Source: JBBITI01 sp963735055
GTDB lineage: Bacteria > Chloroflexota > Dehalococcoidia > Dehalococcoidales > UBA2162
Direction: 5' to 3'
Length of the DNA stretch: 64,000 nucleotides
Assembly (NCBI GenBank): GCA_963735055.1
Contig: CAVTJN010000015.1
Location: 71,667 to 135,666 of the forward strand
The notes under the pieces are model-generated. The model was not told where the DNA came from. It saw nothing but the letters and a program-made list of their open reading frames with translations, and searched no databases. Both the position numbers and the translations under genes were made by a program. Numbering within the stretch: position 1 is the stretch's first letter; every line of letters begins with the position of its first letter. Shown piece by piece: positions 17,367 through 25,937 of the stretch.

Positions 17367-18158
17367 CTAAAGCCACCGTTTACGCCGCTTGTAGTGTTTC
17401 ACTTCACGGTAGCTCTTCTTGGTACCCAGCGCTGAAAGCCCCATGTAGAATTCCTTGACGTCTTCGTTGTTGCGGAGGAAATCCCCGCTGCCGTCAAGGA
17501 CAACCCGGCCGTTCTCCATGACATAGCCATAGCTGGCGATGCTGAGTGCGATTCTGACATTCTGCTCCACCAGCAATACCGAAGTCTTCTGTTCGGCATT
17601 GAAACGCTTGATAATGTTGTAGATTTCTTCCACCATGAGCGGCGCCAGCCCGAGGGACGGCTCGTCAAGCATCATGAGTTTCGGGGCAGCCATCATGGCC
17701 CGCCCGATCACCAGCATCTGCTGCTCCCCGCCGGACAGATAGCCGGCGATATTACGGCGCAGGGACTTGAGTCTGGGAAAGTATTCATAGACCATTTCGA
17801 GGTCCCGCTTCACCGCCCGCCGGTCCTTTCGCTGGTAGGCGCCCACGTTGAGGTTCTCTTCGGCCGTGAGGTGCTCGAAGACACGCCGGCCCTCGAGCGC
17901 CTGAATGATCCCGAGTTTGCTGATCTGTTCGGCGTTCTTGCGGTCTATGCGCGTCCCGTTCCATTCAATGCCGCCATCGGTAACTCGGCCCTCCTCAACA
18001 TGGAGCAGACCCGAAATAGCCTTCAGGGTCGTGCTCTTGCCGGCGCCGTTGGCGCCGAGCAGGGCCACGATCGAGCCGTCTTCAACCGACATCGAAACGC
18101 CGTGAAGGACACGGATTACGTTCAGGTAACTGACCTCAACACTGTTCAGTCGCAGCAT
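17367..18158 (-). CDS. livF: Branched-chain amino acid ABC transporter ATP-binding protein LivF
   Basis: A 263-residue ATPase: Walker A GANGAGKST (34-42), Q-loop QALEGRRVFEHLTAEENL, signature YLSGGEQQMLVIGRA, Walker B LMMLDEPSLGL and H-loop LLVEQNV. The QALEGRRVFEHLT stretch is diagnostic for LivF. A charged C-terminal tail (KKSYREVKHYKRRKRWL) extends slightly past the usual end. Fourth gene of a minus-strand run livH-livM-livK-livF, 54 bases after livK. Confidence 0.95.
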   Translation of the reverse strand: MLRLNSVEVSYLNVIRVLHGVSMSVEDGSIVALLGANGAGKSTTLKAISGLLHVEEGRVTDGGIEWNGTRIDRKNAEQISKLGIIQALEGRRVFEHLTAEENLNVGAYQRKDRRAVKRDLEMVYEYFPRLKSLRRNIAGYLSGGEQQMLVIGRAMMAAPKLMMLDEPSLGLAPLMVEEIYNIIKRFNAEQKTSVLLVEQNVRIALSIASYGYVMENGRVVLDGSGDFLRNNEDVKEFYMGLSALGTKKSYREVKHYKRRKRWL

Positions 18159-18212
18159 GATGGCCCATTCCCAGAAGAGGAGAGGGAGCGTGAGCCCCCT
18201 CTCCTCACACCT

Positions 18213-19481
18213 CTATTTACCGAACCACGAGTAGTCTTCGTACTTGACCATGGGCGCCTGCAGCCAACCGGTTATCGGCGAGATGACGCCCTTCTTAATC
18301 TGGAACACGCGCACTGACTTACTCAGCCGGTTGTCCCCCGGGGTATAGGTGACCGGACCTTGCAGGCCTCCCACGTCGTAGTTCTTCAGTTTCTGGATGC
18401 CCTGGGTCTCAATCGCCTTCCACGCCTCGGCGCCGCCTTTCGCCAGGGTCTCATACCCGACGTTCTTGATCGCGTTCCGCAGGACTTCGGCCACGATCAG
18501 GCTCTGCGCCCAGGAGGTGATGTAGTCCATGTTCCCCTGGTCGTCCGGATGGTACTTTTTGACGTACTCTTCCATCTTGGCCATACCCGGTACGTTGTCT
18601 TCCCAATTCACGGTCGGGAAGACCCCGTAGACGCCTTCCACTGCGTCCGCGCCGGCGATCTTGACCAGGGCCGAGGTGATGCCGGCGTGGCCGAGGCCGA
18701 TGGTCACGCCGGGGAACAGGCCCAGGTCACGGGCGTTCTTGATGATCACCGCAGTGGGTGCCGGAGTGCTGGAAATGTACAGCACGTCCGGTTTCATGGC
18801 CTTGATCTTGGTAATCGAATCCATCTCGGAAGTGGTGGTGGCCGTGTGCTCGAAGATGGGATCGAGAATCTCAATGCCCAACTCCTCGGCCTTGGCCTTG
18901 AAAGCGTCACGAGCGCCATAGCCGGTCGGGTTGTTCAACAGTTCGAGAGCGAACTTCGGCTTGCCCTGCCCCTTCCAGACATTCTTCATGTAGTAGTCGG
19001 CGAAGATCAGGGCGTCATCGCCGTAGTCGGGATACTGACCATAGATGTGTTGCGGCGGACGATACAGACTGGGGGCCGTGAAGGCCGCTATGCCGGGAAA
19101 CCCCGCTTCGTTCGCGGCCGGCATCGCCGCCGTCATCTCTTTTGACGATGCGACCGTGAAGAGAAGGGCATTCTCATCCATGAAGCGCTTAGTTACGGTG
19201 ACCACCGTCGGGCTATCATATTTGCTGTCTACTGAGATAACGTCGATCTTGTACCCGTTCACTCCGCCCAGTTCATCGTTTATGTACTTGATGGCATCCA
19301 GATTGGCATGGGACATCGGACTGCCTTTTTCGGCGGCCGGTCCGGTCTGCGGATTGATCATCCCTATTTTCAGCGTCTGGCCCGGCTTGGCCGCGGGGCC
19401 ACAGGCGCTCACCAGCGGCGTCAGCCCAACGATCAGGGCGAGCAGAACCGCCACCGGCATAATTGCCCTTTTGCTTTTCAC
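18213..19481 (-). CDS. livK: Branched-chain amino acid ABC transporter substrate-binding lipoprotein LivK
   Basis: The GTG at 19481 follows GGAGG by 7 bases and yields VKSKRAIMPVAVLLALIVG, a lipoprotein signal ending at LVSAC, so the mature protein is anchored through the Cys at about residue 27. The rest is a periplasmic-binding-protein type I (receptor ligand-binding) fold: TLKIGMINPQTGPAAEKG, ASSKEMTAAMPAANEAG and ADAVEGVYGVFPTVNW. These proteins capture Leu, Ile, Val or aromatic acids, amides or other small ligands, so the cargo is inferred only from context. Members in anaerobes often bind aromatic compounds. Confidence 0.92.
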   Translation of the reverse strand: MKSKRAIMPVAVLLALIVGLTPLVSACGPAAKPGQTLKIGMINPQTGPAAEKGSPMSHANLDAIKYINDELGGVNGYKIDVISVDSKYDSPTVVTVTKRFMDENALLFTVASSKEMTAAMPAANEAGFPGIAAFTAPSLYRPPQHIYGQYPDYGDDALIFADYYMKNVWKGQGKPKFALELLNNPTGYGARDAFKAKAEELGIEILDPIFEHTATTTSEMDSITKIKAMKPDVLYISSTPAPTAVIIKNARDLGLFPGVTIGLGHAGITSALVKIAGADAVEGVYGVFPTVNWEDNVPGMAKMEEYVKKYHPDDQGNMDYITSWAQSLIVAEVLRNAIKNVGYETLAKGGAEAWKAIETQGIQKLKNYDVGGLQGPVTYTPGDNRLSKSVRVFQIKKGVISPITGWLQAPMVKYEDYSWFGK

Positions 19482-19572
19482 CCTACACCCTCCAAGAAAT
19501 TGTTCTAACATGAATTCTTACTACCATGGTTGGTCGGAACGTCACGACAATTTCAGACTACCTCCTCACGCG

Positions 19573-20628
19573 CTAGTAGGAAAACGGCCACAGACGGTAC
19601 GAAGCCTTGAACAGGTTCCATCGGTGGGCCAGGCCCCGCGGTTCGAATACCAGAAAGAGTATGATGACAAGACCGAAGATCATGGGCGTCAGACCGGTGG
19701 CAAACCCTCCCGGCAAATGGGTAAGGCTGCGTTCCAGGAATGGTCCCACTTCCACGGTCAGGACTTGCTGAAGAAGGCGAATCAGCACGACGCCAAAGAT
19801 GGGTCCGACTACCGTACCAAGACCACCAATAATCAGCATTCCGATGTAGAGCACGGATTCACCAAGACTAAACTGCTCGGCGTTGAGAAACCCGACCCAG
19901 TGGGCGAGCAGCGAACCGGCGATTCCGGCCATGAAGCAGCCGACGAAGAAGGCAAGCATCTTGTAGTGAAACAGGTTGATGCCCATGACCTCGGCGGCCA
20001 GATCATTGTCCCGGACCGCGATGAAGGCACGTCCGGCCTTGGTGCGCGCCAGGTTCCGGGCAAAGAAAGTGCATAGCACGACAATCGTCATGATGAGATA
20101 GAACATACTGCCCTCGGAGCGGAAGACGAGGCCGCCGATCGATGCCTTGGGCACGTTGATGCCGACAAAGCCACCGGTGAATCCCCAGTGGTTGATGACC
20201 CAGATGATAATGAACTGGGCGGCGATGGTGGTGATCGCCAGGTAAAAGCCCTTGACGCGTACTGATGGCATGCCGAAAAGCAGACCCACCGAACCGGCAA
20301 GAAATCCGGAGCAGATCAAGGCGATCGGGAAGGGTACGCCAAACCGGTTCGTAAGCATCGCCGATGTGTATGCGCCTACGGCGATGAAGCCGGCATGGCC
20401 AATGGATAATTGCCCGCAGTAGCCCATGAGGATGTTCAGTCCGGTGACCGCAATCAGGGTAATGCCTATCTGGTTAACGACGCTCAGCCAGTAGTTGCTG
20501 TGCAGGTAGAGGGGCAGCGTAAAAAGCAGCACCAGAAAACCAATCAGGAACACCCACTGTGTCTTGGTGCGGATAGTGCCGAGATCGTCCGCGTAGTTGT
20601 AACTCCGCTTGCCGCAGGGTAGTGTCAT
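19573..20628 (-). CDS. livM: Branched-chain amino acid ABC transporter permease LivM
   Basis: A 351-residue polytopic membrane protein with about nine hydrophobic segments. The LivM core is clear: MGYCGQLSIGHAGFIAVGAYTSAML, FYLAITTIAAQFIII, and the EAA-like loop SLTKAGRAFIAVRDNDLAAEVMGI. RBS AAAGGA stands 8 bases before the ATG. It begins 3 bases after livH, so the two are translationally linked. Confidence 0.95.
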   Translation of the reverse strand: MTLPCGKRSYNYADDLGTIRTKTQWVFLIGFLVLLFTLPLYLHSNYWLSVVNQIGITLIAVTGLNILMGYCGQLSIGHAGFIAVGAYTSAMLTNRFGVPFPIALICSGFLAGSVGLLFGMPSVRVKGFYLAITTIAAQFIIIWVINHWGFTGGFVGINVPKASIGGLVFRSEGSMFYLIMTIVVLCTFFARNLARTKAGRAFIAVRDNDLAAEVMGINLFHYKMLAFFVGCFMAGIAGSLLAHWVGFLNAEQFSLGESVLYIGMLIIGGLGTVVGPIFGVVLIRLLQQVLTVEVGPFLERSLTHLPGGFATGLTPMIFGLVIILFLVFEPRGLAHRWNLFKASYRLWPFSY

Positions 20629-20631
20629 GCG

Positions 20632-21517
20632 TTATATCCTTTCGATCCGTGCCTCGCCAAACATGCCATAGGGTCGGACCAGAACCACAATAATGATGAC
20701 GATAAACGGGATGATATCCTTGACTCCCGGCCAGGTCAGCGGGCTGAGATAGCCCCCGCCCAGGCTCTCGGCCAAACCGATTATCGGCCCGGCGATGATC
20801 GCGCCGCCGAAAGAGTCCAGTCCCCCCAATATCACGACTGAAAACGACTTCAGACCGGTCTCCACCAGACCGTAGGTAATACCGCCGATACTGGATATCA
20901 GGACTCCCCCCACCGCCGCCACCACGCAGGCGAACATCCAGGAACTGGAGAATATCTTCGTCACCGGTACGCCGCAGGCCTGAACCGCCAGTCTGGTCGT
21001 CGGCGGTCGCCCTCATGGCAATACCCATCTTATGATAGCGGTAGAACAGGCTCAGAATGATGAATACCAGGAAAGATATTCCGGCCACCCACAGGTACTC
21101 CTGCGAAATTACGGCGGATCCGATACGGATAGGCTGGGTGGGGAAGAAGCGCGGCATCGCGGCAACGCTCATCGGCCACGCAAAGACCACCACTCCCTCC
21201 AGAAAATAGGCCACCCCCAGCGTCACCGTAATCAGCGAGAGAATCGGCTGGGCGATCAACGGGCGCAGAATTATGCGTTCGATGAGCCAGCCGAGGATCG
21301 GGGCAAAGATGAGGACCACGGGAAACCCGAGCCATAGGGGAAGGCCGGCCTGCACCAGTACGCCGTAGGTGAACCACGAGGAGATGAGCACCAGTTGCCC
21401 GAGAGCGAGGTTCGCCACCCCGGTGGACTTCCAGACCACCACGAAGCCCAGGGCGATTAGGGCATAGACCATGCCCACCGCCAGTCCGGAGATCACGAGT
21501 TGCAGTGCTTCTGTCAT
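20632..21517 (-). CDS. livH: Branched-chain amino acid ABC transporter permease LivH, frameshifted
   Basis: The first 174 or so residues (MTEALQLVISGLAVGMVYALIALGFVVVWKSTGVANLALGQ and on to YHKMGIAMRATADDQ) and the last 110 or so (VTKIFSSSWMFACVVAAVGG to LVRPYGMFGEARIERI) are in different frames. Together they make one normal LivH of about 294 residues. The disruption is near 20991: GACCAGACTGGCGGTT reads as DDQ-MAVQ if one base (the C) is dropped, so the sequence carries one extra base relative to the family. The start overlaps the upstream ligase stop (ATGA). Whether the frameshift is real or a sequencing error cannot be told here. Confidence 0.9.
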
Positions 21518-23428
21518 AATTTGACTCCACCGACGGTCCTGATCTTGATGCCGGTCTTGACCGTCCCCTTCCGGCCGTCGCGATAGGTCACCGAAGCCTC
21601 CACCAGCACCTCACCCGCATTTTCATACATGCCCCGGATCAGCTCCCGGTAGCGCTCCTCGACGAATTCGCGACGCAGCTTCCTGGTCCGGGTCAGCTCC
21701 GCCTCGTCCGGATCAAACTCCTTGTGCAGCAGGACGAACTTCCTGACGCGGGCGCCCTCCGGCAGATAGCTGTTCACGCGGCAGCAGATCCTTTTCGATC
21801 AGCTCGGCCACCTCCTCCTTTTGCGAGAGATCGACGAAGGTGGTGTAGGGTATCTTATGCCGTTCTGCCCACTTGCCAACCATGGCAAAATCCATATTGA
21901 TGATCGCCGAAACGAAATCCTTGTCCTTACCGCCGACCACCATGGCATCCTTGATGTAGGGGCTGAACCTGAGCCGTCCCTCGATATACTGGGGAGCGTA
22001 TTTTGCCCCCGATTTCAGCTCGCCCATGTCCACCAGGCGGTCGAGGAATATAAGGTGGCCCTTCTCGTTGATATTGACGGCGTCGCCGGTATGGAGCCAG
22101 CCATCGACCAGAGCGGACGCCGTTTTCTCCGGATTCTTCAGGTAGCCGCTGAACATGCAGTCGCTTCTGACCAGCAGTTCCCCGGCGTCGGTGACCCGCA
22201 CCTCGGTCCCCAATGCCGGCCGCCCCACGCTTTCGAACGCGATTTCCCCCTCCCCGTGAGACGAGATCAGCCCGGCCTCGGTGCTGGCGTAGTTCTGCCG
22301 CAGTTCGACGCCGATGGCGTGTATCAGCCGAAACGTATCGAGGCTCAACACCGAACTGCCGGTCACCGCGAACCGTATATGACTGAGGCCCAGTTTGTCC
22401 TTGAGCGGACGAAAAAGTAGCAAGTATGCCAGGCCGTGAAGCAACTTCCAGGAAAGACCCGGCTCCTTGTTTTCGAAGCGAAGGTCGGCCATATTATGCC
22501 CGACCGGGAGAAACAGGTTGTAACAGAATCTTTTCAGCGGGTTGGCGTCAAGTATCTTGACGTGAATCTCACTGACCAGGCTTTCCCACTGGCGGGGCCC
22601 GTAGATGACAAAGTTGGGGCCAATCTCGCGAGTGTCCTCAGCGATAGTCTCCGGCTCCTCGGGGAAGTTCAACCTGGCGCCGGTCAGGAGATGAGGGATC
22701 GTGGCAAAGAAGCTGTCGCCAACCCAGGCCGCGGGAAAGTTGGAGATCAGGTCGTCGTTTTCGTCCAGCGGGTACCTGTCGGTGAAGCCACGGGCCGTGG
22801 TTATCAGGGCACGGTGCGTGAGCAAGGCGCCTTTCGGCAAGCCCGTGGTGCCCGAAGTGTAGTATATGAAAGCGGGATCATCGCCCGTACCACGACGGAC
22901 ACTATCTTCGAACAGGTCCGGGTGAGTCTTCTCATATTCACGACCCAGACGGGTGACCTCCGCAAAACCAACAAGGAGAGGGTCGTCGTAGTTCTTGAGA
23001 CCCTTGGGATCCCAGTAGATGATCTTCTTCAGAAGGGGCAGCTCTTCCTTGATCTGGAGGAACTTGTCGGTCTGTTCCTGGTCGTTGACGATAGCGAAAA
23101 CGGCTCCCGAGTGTTCCGCCACGTACTTGACTTCCGACGGAATCGCGTCAACAAACGCTCCGGTGACAATGCCGCCCGCGGCCTGCACTGCGAATTCCCC
23201 CCAAAACCACTCCGGCTCATTGTCCCCGATAATACAGACAACGTCCCCCCGCTTGAGGCCAAGACTGACCAGACCCAGCGAAAAGTACTTGACGTTGGTG
23301 TAGTAGTCCGACCAGCTGTATCTCTGCCAGATGCCAAACTTCTTCATGCACAGGGCAGTGCGCTGGCTCCAGTTTTCGGAGTTAGCTTTGATGAGTTGAG
23401 GTATGGTGGCCGGAAGATCTATGACCAC
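21514..23428 (-). CDS. Long-chain acyl-CoA synthetase-like AMP-binding protein, frameshifted near its C-terminus
   Basis: Starts at GTG 23428 with AAGGAG 5 bases upstream. The first 550 residues hold the ANL core: YYTSGTTGLPKGALLTH (P-loop), QNYASTEAG, and GWLHTGDAVNINEKGHLIFLDRLVDMGELKSG. The last 87 residues (VNSYLPEGARVRKFVLL to KTGIKIRTVGGVKL) continue in another frame from about 21777. Removing one base at 21778 joins them into 637 residues, the usual length of the large ligases that accompany liv operons. Its stop overlaps the livH start. Likely activates branched, aromatic or fatty acids that the transporter or catabolism delivers; the substrate is inferred. Confidence 0.88.
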
Positions 23429-23439
23429 TGCGCTCCTTC

Positions 23440-23571
23440 ACCGTATCAAAAACAAAGAGGGGCACCCCACGCCCGGGAGGTACCCCGCTAGGAATCGATG
23501 GTCGACAGACGATTCATCCAGGCCGGATATCATCACCTCCCGGGCGCACCCAGAGTGCGCCCGGTAAATGT
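23440..23571 (-). promoter_or_regulatory. Candidate structured leader RNA upstream of the acyl-CoA ligase/liv operon
   Basis: Read on the minus strand, hairpin A (23540-23564, 10-bp GC stem, 5-base loop) overlaps the left arm of a longer pairing B: a perfect 12-bp match between 23535-23546 and 23470-23481. A and B cannot both form. Inside B two small hairpins fit (ATCC/GGAT and GAATCG/CGATTC), giving a three-way-junction shape. A U-rich tract CTCTTTGTTTTT follows at about 23446-23457, just before the ribosome site at 23434-23439. This is the layout of a riboswitch or attenuator. I match it to no known class; AGCGGGGTACC only faintly resembles a T-box. Confidence 0.45.
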
Positions 23572-23703
23572 GAAACAGCGTTGGCCGGCCGAATGAAACA
23601 TAATCAGCATCTCAAAAACACGATAGCTTACCATGGGCGTAAAAGATGTGTCAAACAAGGTACCGCGGCCGGTCACCGGCCGAGACTCCCCGGCGGTCGT
23701 GGT

Positions 23704-24117
23704 TCACTCCTTGCCGGCATCAGGGACGACCGGGATCGTCGTGCCGGTGGCTTTCGCAATCAGTTTCCCGTCCTGATTGGTCACCGTCATCTCGGAGATT
23801 CCCACCCGGCGGCCCGACTTCAAGACCCGGCACTCGGCGATAAGCTCGTCGTTAACAGCCGGGCCGCTGAGGAAGTGAATGTTGATCTGGGAAGCGTAGC
23901 TTGGCCGGATGAGTGAATTAGTGGCGTAAGCGAACGCCTCGTCAGCCACCGCCATAATGATCCCGCCAAAGATCAGCCCGTTGAAGTTCAGATGCTCCGC
24001 ACCCACCGTCATCGACACCTTGGCGTGACCCGGACTCAGTTCGACAAGACGTGTCTTCAAGAACTTCGCAGCCGGCTCGTTCGACTCGCTGGCTTTCAAT
24101 TCGGCCACATTATCCAT
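23704..24117 (-). CDS. PaaI-family hot-dog thioesterase
   Basis: A 137-residue single hot-dog domain with GHAKVSMTVGAEHLNFNGLIFGGIIMAVADEAFAYA; the HLNFNG...GG segment and following acidic residue correspond to the PaaI active site (H-x-N-x-x-G-x-x-x-G-G). The later VLKSGRRVGISEMTVTNQDGKLIAKATGT strands are typical. PaaI enzymes hydrolyse CoA thioesters, often of phenylacetate-pathway intermediates, to rescue trapped CoA. It lies in a run with the aminotransferase and IOR genes, 49 bases after the aminotransferase stop. Confidence 0.9.
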   Translation of the reverse strand: MDNVAELKASESNEPAAKFLKTRLVELSPGHAKVSMTVGAEHLNFNGLIFGGIIMAVADEAFAYATNSLIRPSYASQINIHFLSGPAVNDELIAECRVLKSGRRVGISEMTVTNQDGKLIAKATGTTIPVVPDAGKE

Positions 24118-24166
24118 GACAGGCTCCCCCGTTCATGCTACAAGGATCGTTCGGTCACACCGCCTT

Positions 24167-25354
24167 TCAGCTCAGGCCGAACTTACGCGCCATCTTCCGG
24201 AAACCATCGAGGGCGCCTTCAACGGTGCGGTCGTCAACACAATAGGACACGCGAAAGTAGCCCGGCGAACCGAAGCCACGACCCGGGACGACCAGCACCT
24301 TGGACTCCTGCAACTCTCGGACGAAGGCCACTTCATCCTCAACCGGTGATTTCGGAAAGAGGTAGAAGGCCCCCTGCGGCTTCACCATCGAATACCCCAT
24401 CGCCGTCAGATTCGAGTACAGATAGTCCCGCTTCCGCTGGTACTCGGCAATTGAGACGGTAACCGTCTGCAGACGGCGGACCGCATGCTGCATCAGCGCC
24501 GGCGCGTTCACAAAGCCAAGGATGCGGTTACAGTAGATGAGCCCGTCGATCAGTTCGCGCTTGTTCTCACACGCAGGATGTACCGCGAGATAACCGACGC
24601 GCTCGCCGGGCAGGGCCAGGTCCTTGGAGTGAGACGTCACGACAATGGTGCGAAGGTGGTGCGGGACCACCAGCGGAAATGCGATTCCGTCGTAGACGAT
24701 CTTACGGTACGCTTCATCGCTAATGACATATATCTTCGTCCCGAATTGCGCTTCTTTCTTCTGGACGGCTTGCCCCAGAGCCTCCAGACAATCCGCGCTG
24801 TAGACTACCCCGGTGGGATTGTTCGGCGAATTGATGATGATCGCTTTGGTCCGTGGAGTCACGACTGATTCCAGCAGGGCGACATCCGGTAGAAATCCAT
24901 CACCAGTCAACACTAGCTTGCTGACACCGCCATGGTTGTCCACGTAGCTGAGATACTCGACGAAGAAGGGCGCCAGGATGATTACCTCATCGCCGGGATT
25001 TAGTATTGCCTTCAAAACCACGTTCAGAGCGCCGGCCGCTCCCCCGGTCATCACGATGTCATCGGCGCTGAACTGCAGGCCGGACTCGTCGGCGAGGGCC
25101 TTGGCGACCGCGGCCCGCGTTTCTCGGTAGCCGGCGTTCTCCATGTACCGGTGCATCCCCGGCGGCGGGTTCTCGACAAGCTGCCTCAGTTCCTTCCGGA
25201 ACTCCTCCGGGGGTTCCATGATCGGGTTACCCAGCGAAAGATCGAAGACATTCTCCACGCCATACTTTTGTTTCAGGGCAATCCCTTCCTCAAACATGCG
25301 CCGGATCCATGAGCCCTGGGCCATGCCCGTCTTGATCCTGTCAGCGACCGACAT
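24167..25354 (-). CDS. Class I/II pyridoxal-phosphate aminotransferase
   Basis: Start at 25354 (MSVADRIKTGMAQGSWIRRMFEEG) is chosen for the AAGGAA site upstream; it overlaps the last 14 bases of iorB. The 395-residue protein has the fold type I pattern: NPIMEPPEEFRKELRQL, IVMTGGAAGALNVVLKAILNPGDEV, INSPNNPTGVVYS, SDEAYRKIVYD, and the PLP lysine region TSHSKDLALPGERVGYLAVHP. The NSPNNPTG motif marks aspartate/aromatic-type enzymes. Next to IOR it would make 2-oxoacids from aromatic or branched amino acids for oxidation. Confidence 0.92.
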   Translation of the reverse strand: MSVADRIKTGMAQGSWIRRMFEEGIALKQKYGVENVFDLSLGNPIMEPPEEFRKELRQLVENPPPGMHRYMENAGYRETRAAVAKALADESGLQFSADDIVMTGGAAGALNVVLKAILNPGDEVIILAPFFVEYLSYVDNHGGVSKLVLTGDGFLPDVALLESVVTPRTKAIIINSPNNPTGVVYSADCLEALGQAVQKKEAQFGTKIYVISDEAYRKIVYDGIAFPLVVPHHLRTIVVTSHSKDLALPGERVGYLAVHPACENKRELIDGLIYCNRILGFVNAPALMQHAVRRLQTVTVSIAEYQRKRDYLYSNLTAMGYSMVKPQGAFYLFPKSPVEDEVAFVRELQESKVLVVPGRGFGSPGYFRVSYCVDDRTVEGALDGFRKMARKFGLS

Positions 25355-25937
25355 TACCCATTTCCTTCCTGCCTGCCTCGAAGGCCAGCATGTTGATCTG
25401 TCTGAACTTCGGCGGCACTCGCAGTCCGATCGTCTCTTCCCAGACACTGATGTCCAGCGGCAGGAAACACGACGCGCAGCCGAGCATGAAAGTGTTTAGC
25501 GCCCGCACGTCACCGGCCTTACGCGCCTGTTCGTTACCTTCCACATAATGGACCCGCTCCGTCCGGTGGTTGAGAATCGCTCTCACTTCTTCGTCCTCAG
25601 GATACTTCTCGTAGCCCAGATTAACGGCCAACGGCGGCTGCGCATAACGGTTGATGATGACCGTTGAGTCACTGTGGAGGTAGTTGGTCCAGCGGGCAGC
25701 CTCCAGCTTCTCGAACGCCAGGAGCAGATCGACCTCCCCCTCTCTTATCAGAGGGGACCAGACCCTGGACCCGATTCTCACGTGGCTGAGTACCGCCCCA
25801 CCCCGCTGCGCCATCCCCAGGGTATCGGTCTTCTTGACATCGTAGCCGGCGGACATCGCCGCCTCGCCGATAATATCCGAGGCGAGAACGATCCCCTGCC
25901 CCCCCACCCCGGTCACCAGCAATCCGGTTTGCTTCAT
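25341..25937 (-). CDS. iorB: Indolepyruvate:ferredoxin oxidoreductase beta subunit
   Basis: A 198-residue gamma-type oxidoreductase subunit with LLVTGVGGQGIVLASDIIGEAAMSAGYDVKKTDTLGMAQRGGAVLSHVRIG, the signature of IorB/2-oxoacid:acceptor oxidoreductase gamma domains. The start overlaps the iorA stop by 4 bases (ATGA), so subunits are translationally coupled. With IorA it oxidises arylpyruvates (indole-, phenyl-, hydroxyphenylpyruvate) to aryl-acetyl-CoA, CO2 and reduced ferredoxin. The 14-base overlap with the aminotransferase downstream supports one operon. Confidence 0.95.
   Translation of the reverse strand: MKQTGLLVTGVGGQGIVLASDIIGEAAMSAGYDVKKTDTLGMAQRGGAVLSHVRIGSRVWSPLIREGEVDLLLAFEKLEAARWTNYLHSDSTVIINRYAQPPLAVNLGYEKYPEDEEVRAILNHRTERVHYVEGNEQARKAGDVRALNTFMLGCASCFLPLDISVWEETIGLRVPPKFRQINMLAFEAGRKEMGNVGR

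Noticed and set aside
23446..23500. T-box riboswitch
   Set aside because: AGCGGGGTACCTCC matches the T-box core only partly and lacks the UGGN that pairs with the tRNA end; no stem I with specifier loop was found.
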